Source of the DNA: Bacteroidales bacterium UBA5219
GTDB taxonomy: Bacteria > Bacteroidota > Bacteroidia > Bacteroidales > ML635J-15
Length of the DNA stretch: 6,909 nt
Assembly: GCA_002412425.1 (NCBI GenBank)
Contig: DHVB01000090.1
Location: 1 to 6,909 of the forward strand
Reading direction: 5' to 3'
Of the stretch, positions 6,803-6,909 are shown piece by piece. The notes below the pieces were generated by a model, which was not told the DNA's origin, made no database searches, and was given only the letters and a program-made list of their open reading frames with translations. Position 1 is the stretch's first letter, and each line of letters opens with the position of its first letter. Made by a program: the position numbers and the translations under genes.

Positions 6803-6909
6803 CTGATTTGCTTTGCTCGCTTAGGTTTAGCTTCGCAAAGTTCGCAAGTTCACTCTGATCGCTCTACGCCCAGTAGCAACCGCTCATTGAGCGTAGCCGA
6901 AATGAGCGT
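6803..6909. repeat. G+C-rich intergenic repeat element, open at the window edge
   Basis: By hand count about half of these bases are G or C, far above the rest of the window. It contains the direct repeat TTCGCAAAG/TTCGCAAG (6832-6848), the inverted pair CTTTGC (6811-6816) and GCAAAG (6835-6840), and at the right edge CGCTCATT (6881-6888) with its perfect inverse AATGAGCG (6901-6908). A competing hairpin, CGCTCA-T-TGAGCG (6881-6893), shares the left arm. The word GAGCGTAGCCGA resembles dispersed intergenic repeats in many bacterial genomes; this is from memory. No open reading frame stands out. The element may continue past the window. Confidence 0.55.

Noticed and set aside
6881..6908. CRISPR-like repeat or attachment site at the right edge
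   Set aside because: There is only one inverted pair, with no regularly spaced repeats or spacers, and no integrase or tRNA next to it.

Overview
The window looks like a chromosomal piece of a Bacteroidota (Bacteroidetes) genome. The evidence is the low G+C, the lack of Shine-Dalgarno sequences before genes, four copies of the Bacteroidetes -7 promoter consensus TAnnTTTG at sensible positions, signal peptides cleaved before Gln (…FS|Q), and two lineage-typical families (a DUF3078 barrel-like protein and a GLPGLI-like domain). The genus cannot be told from this sequence.

Layout. 59-1144 (minus) is a GT4-type glycosyltransferase, divergent from murB (1228-2241, plus), a cytoplasmic peptidoglycan-precursor enzyme; a short A+T-rich gap carries a -7 box for each gene. 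2304-2572 is a compact stable-RNA unit: promoter, tRNA-Gly(GCC), tRNA-Leu(TAA) and a GAAA-tetraloop intrinsic terminator. 2673-4007 holds a DUF3078 putative outer-membrane protein followed 18 bp later by mscL, ending in a strong intrinsic terminator (4058-4091). 4165-6685 is a probable lgt plus PNGase F-like operon with its own promoter. 6686-6909 has no gene: it is a mosaic of short tandem and inverted repeats that moves from A+T-rich to about half G+C.

Functionally most of the window concerns the cell envelope: MurB (wall precursor), Lgt (lipoprotein lipidation), MscL (osmotic safety valve), a DUF3078 protein (probably outer membrane), a glycosyltransferase (surface glycan or glycolipid) and an exported PNGase F-type glycoamidase. 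Apart from the two plus-strand pairs, these are separate transcription units, so the theme does not prove a joint system.

No CRISPR array, transposase, phage gene or defence system was seen. The most notable items are the two-domain PNGase F-like protein, in which the catalytic Asp and a second active-site Glu appear kept while a third acidic residue does not; the Glu-Pro hexanucleotide repeat in the MscL tail linker; and the repeat mosaic at the right edge.
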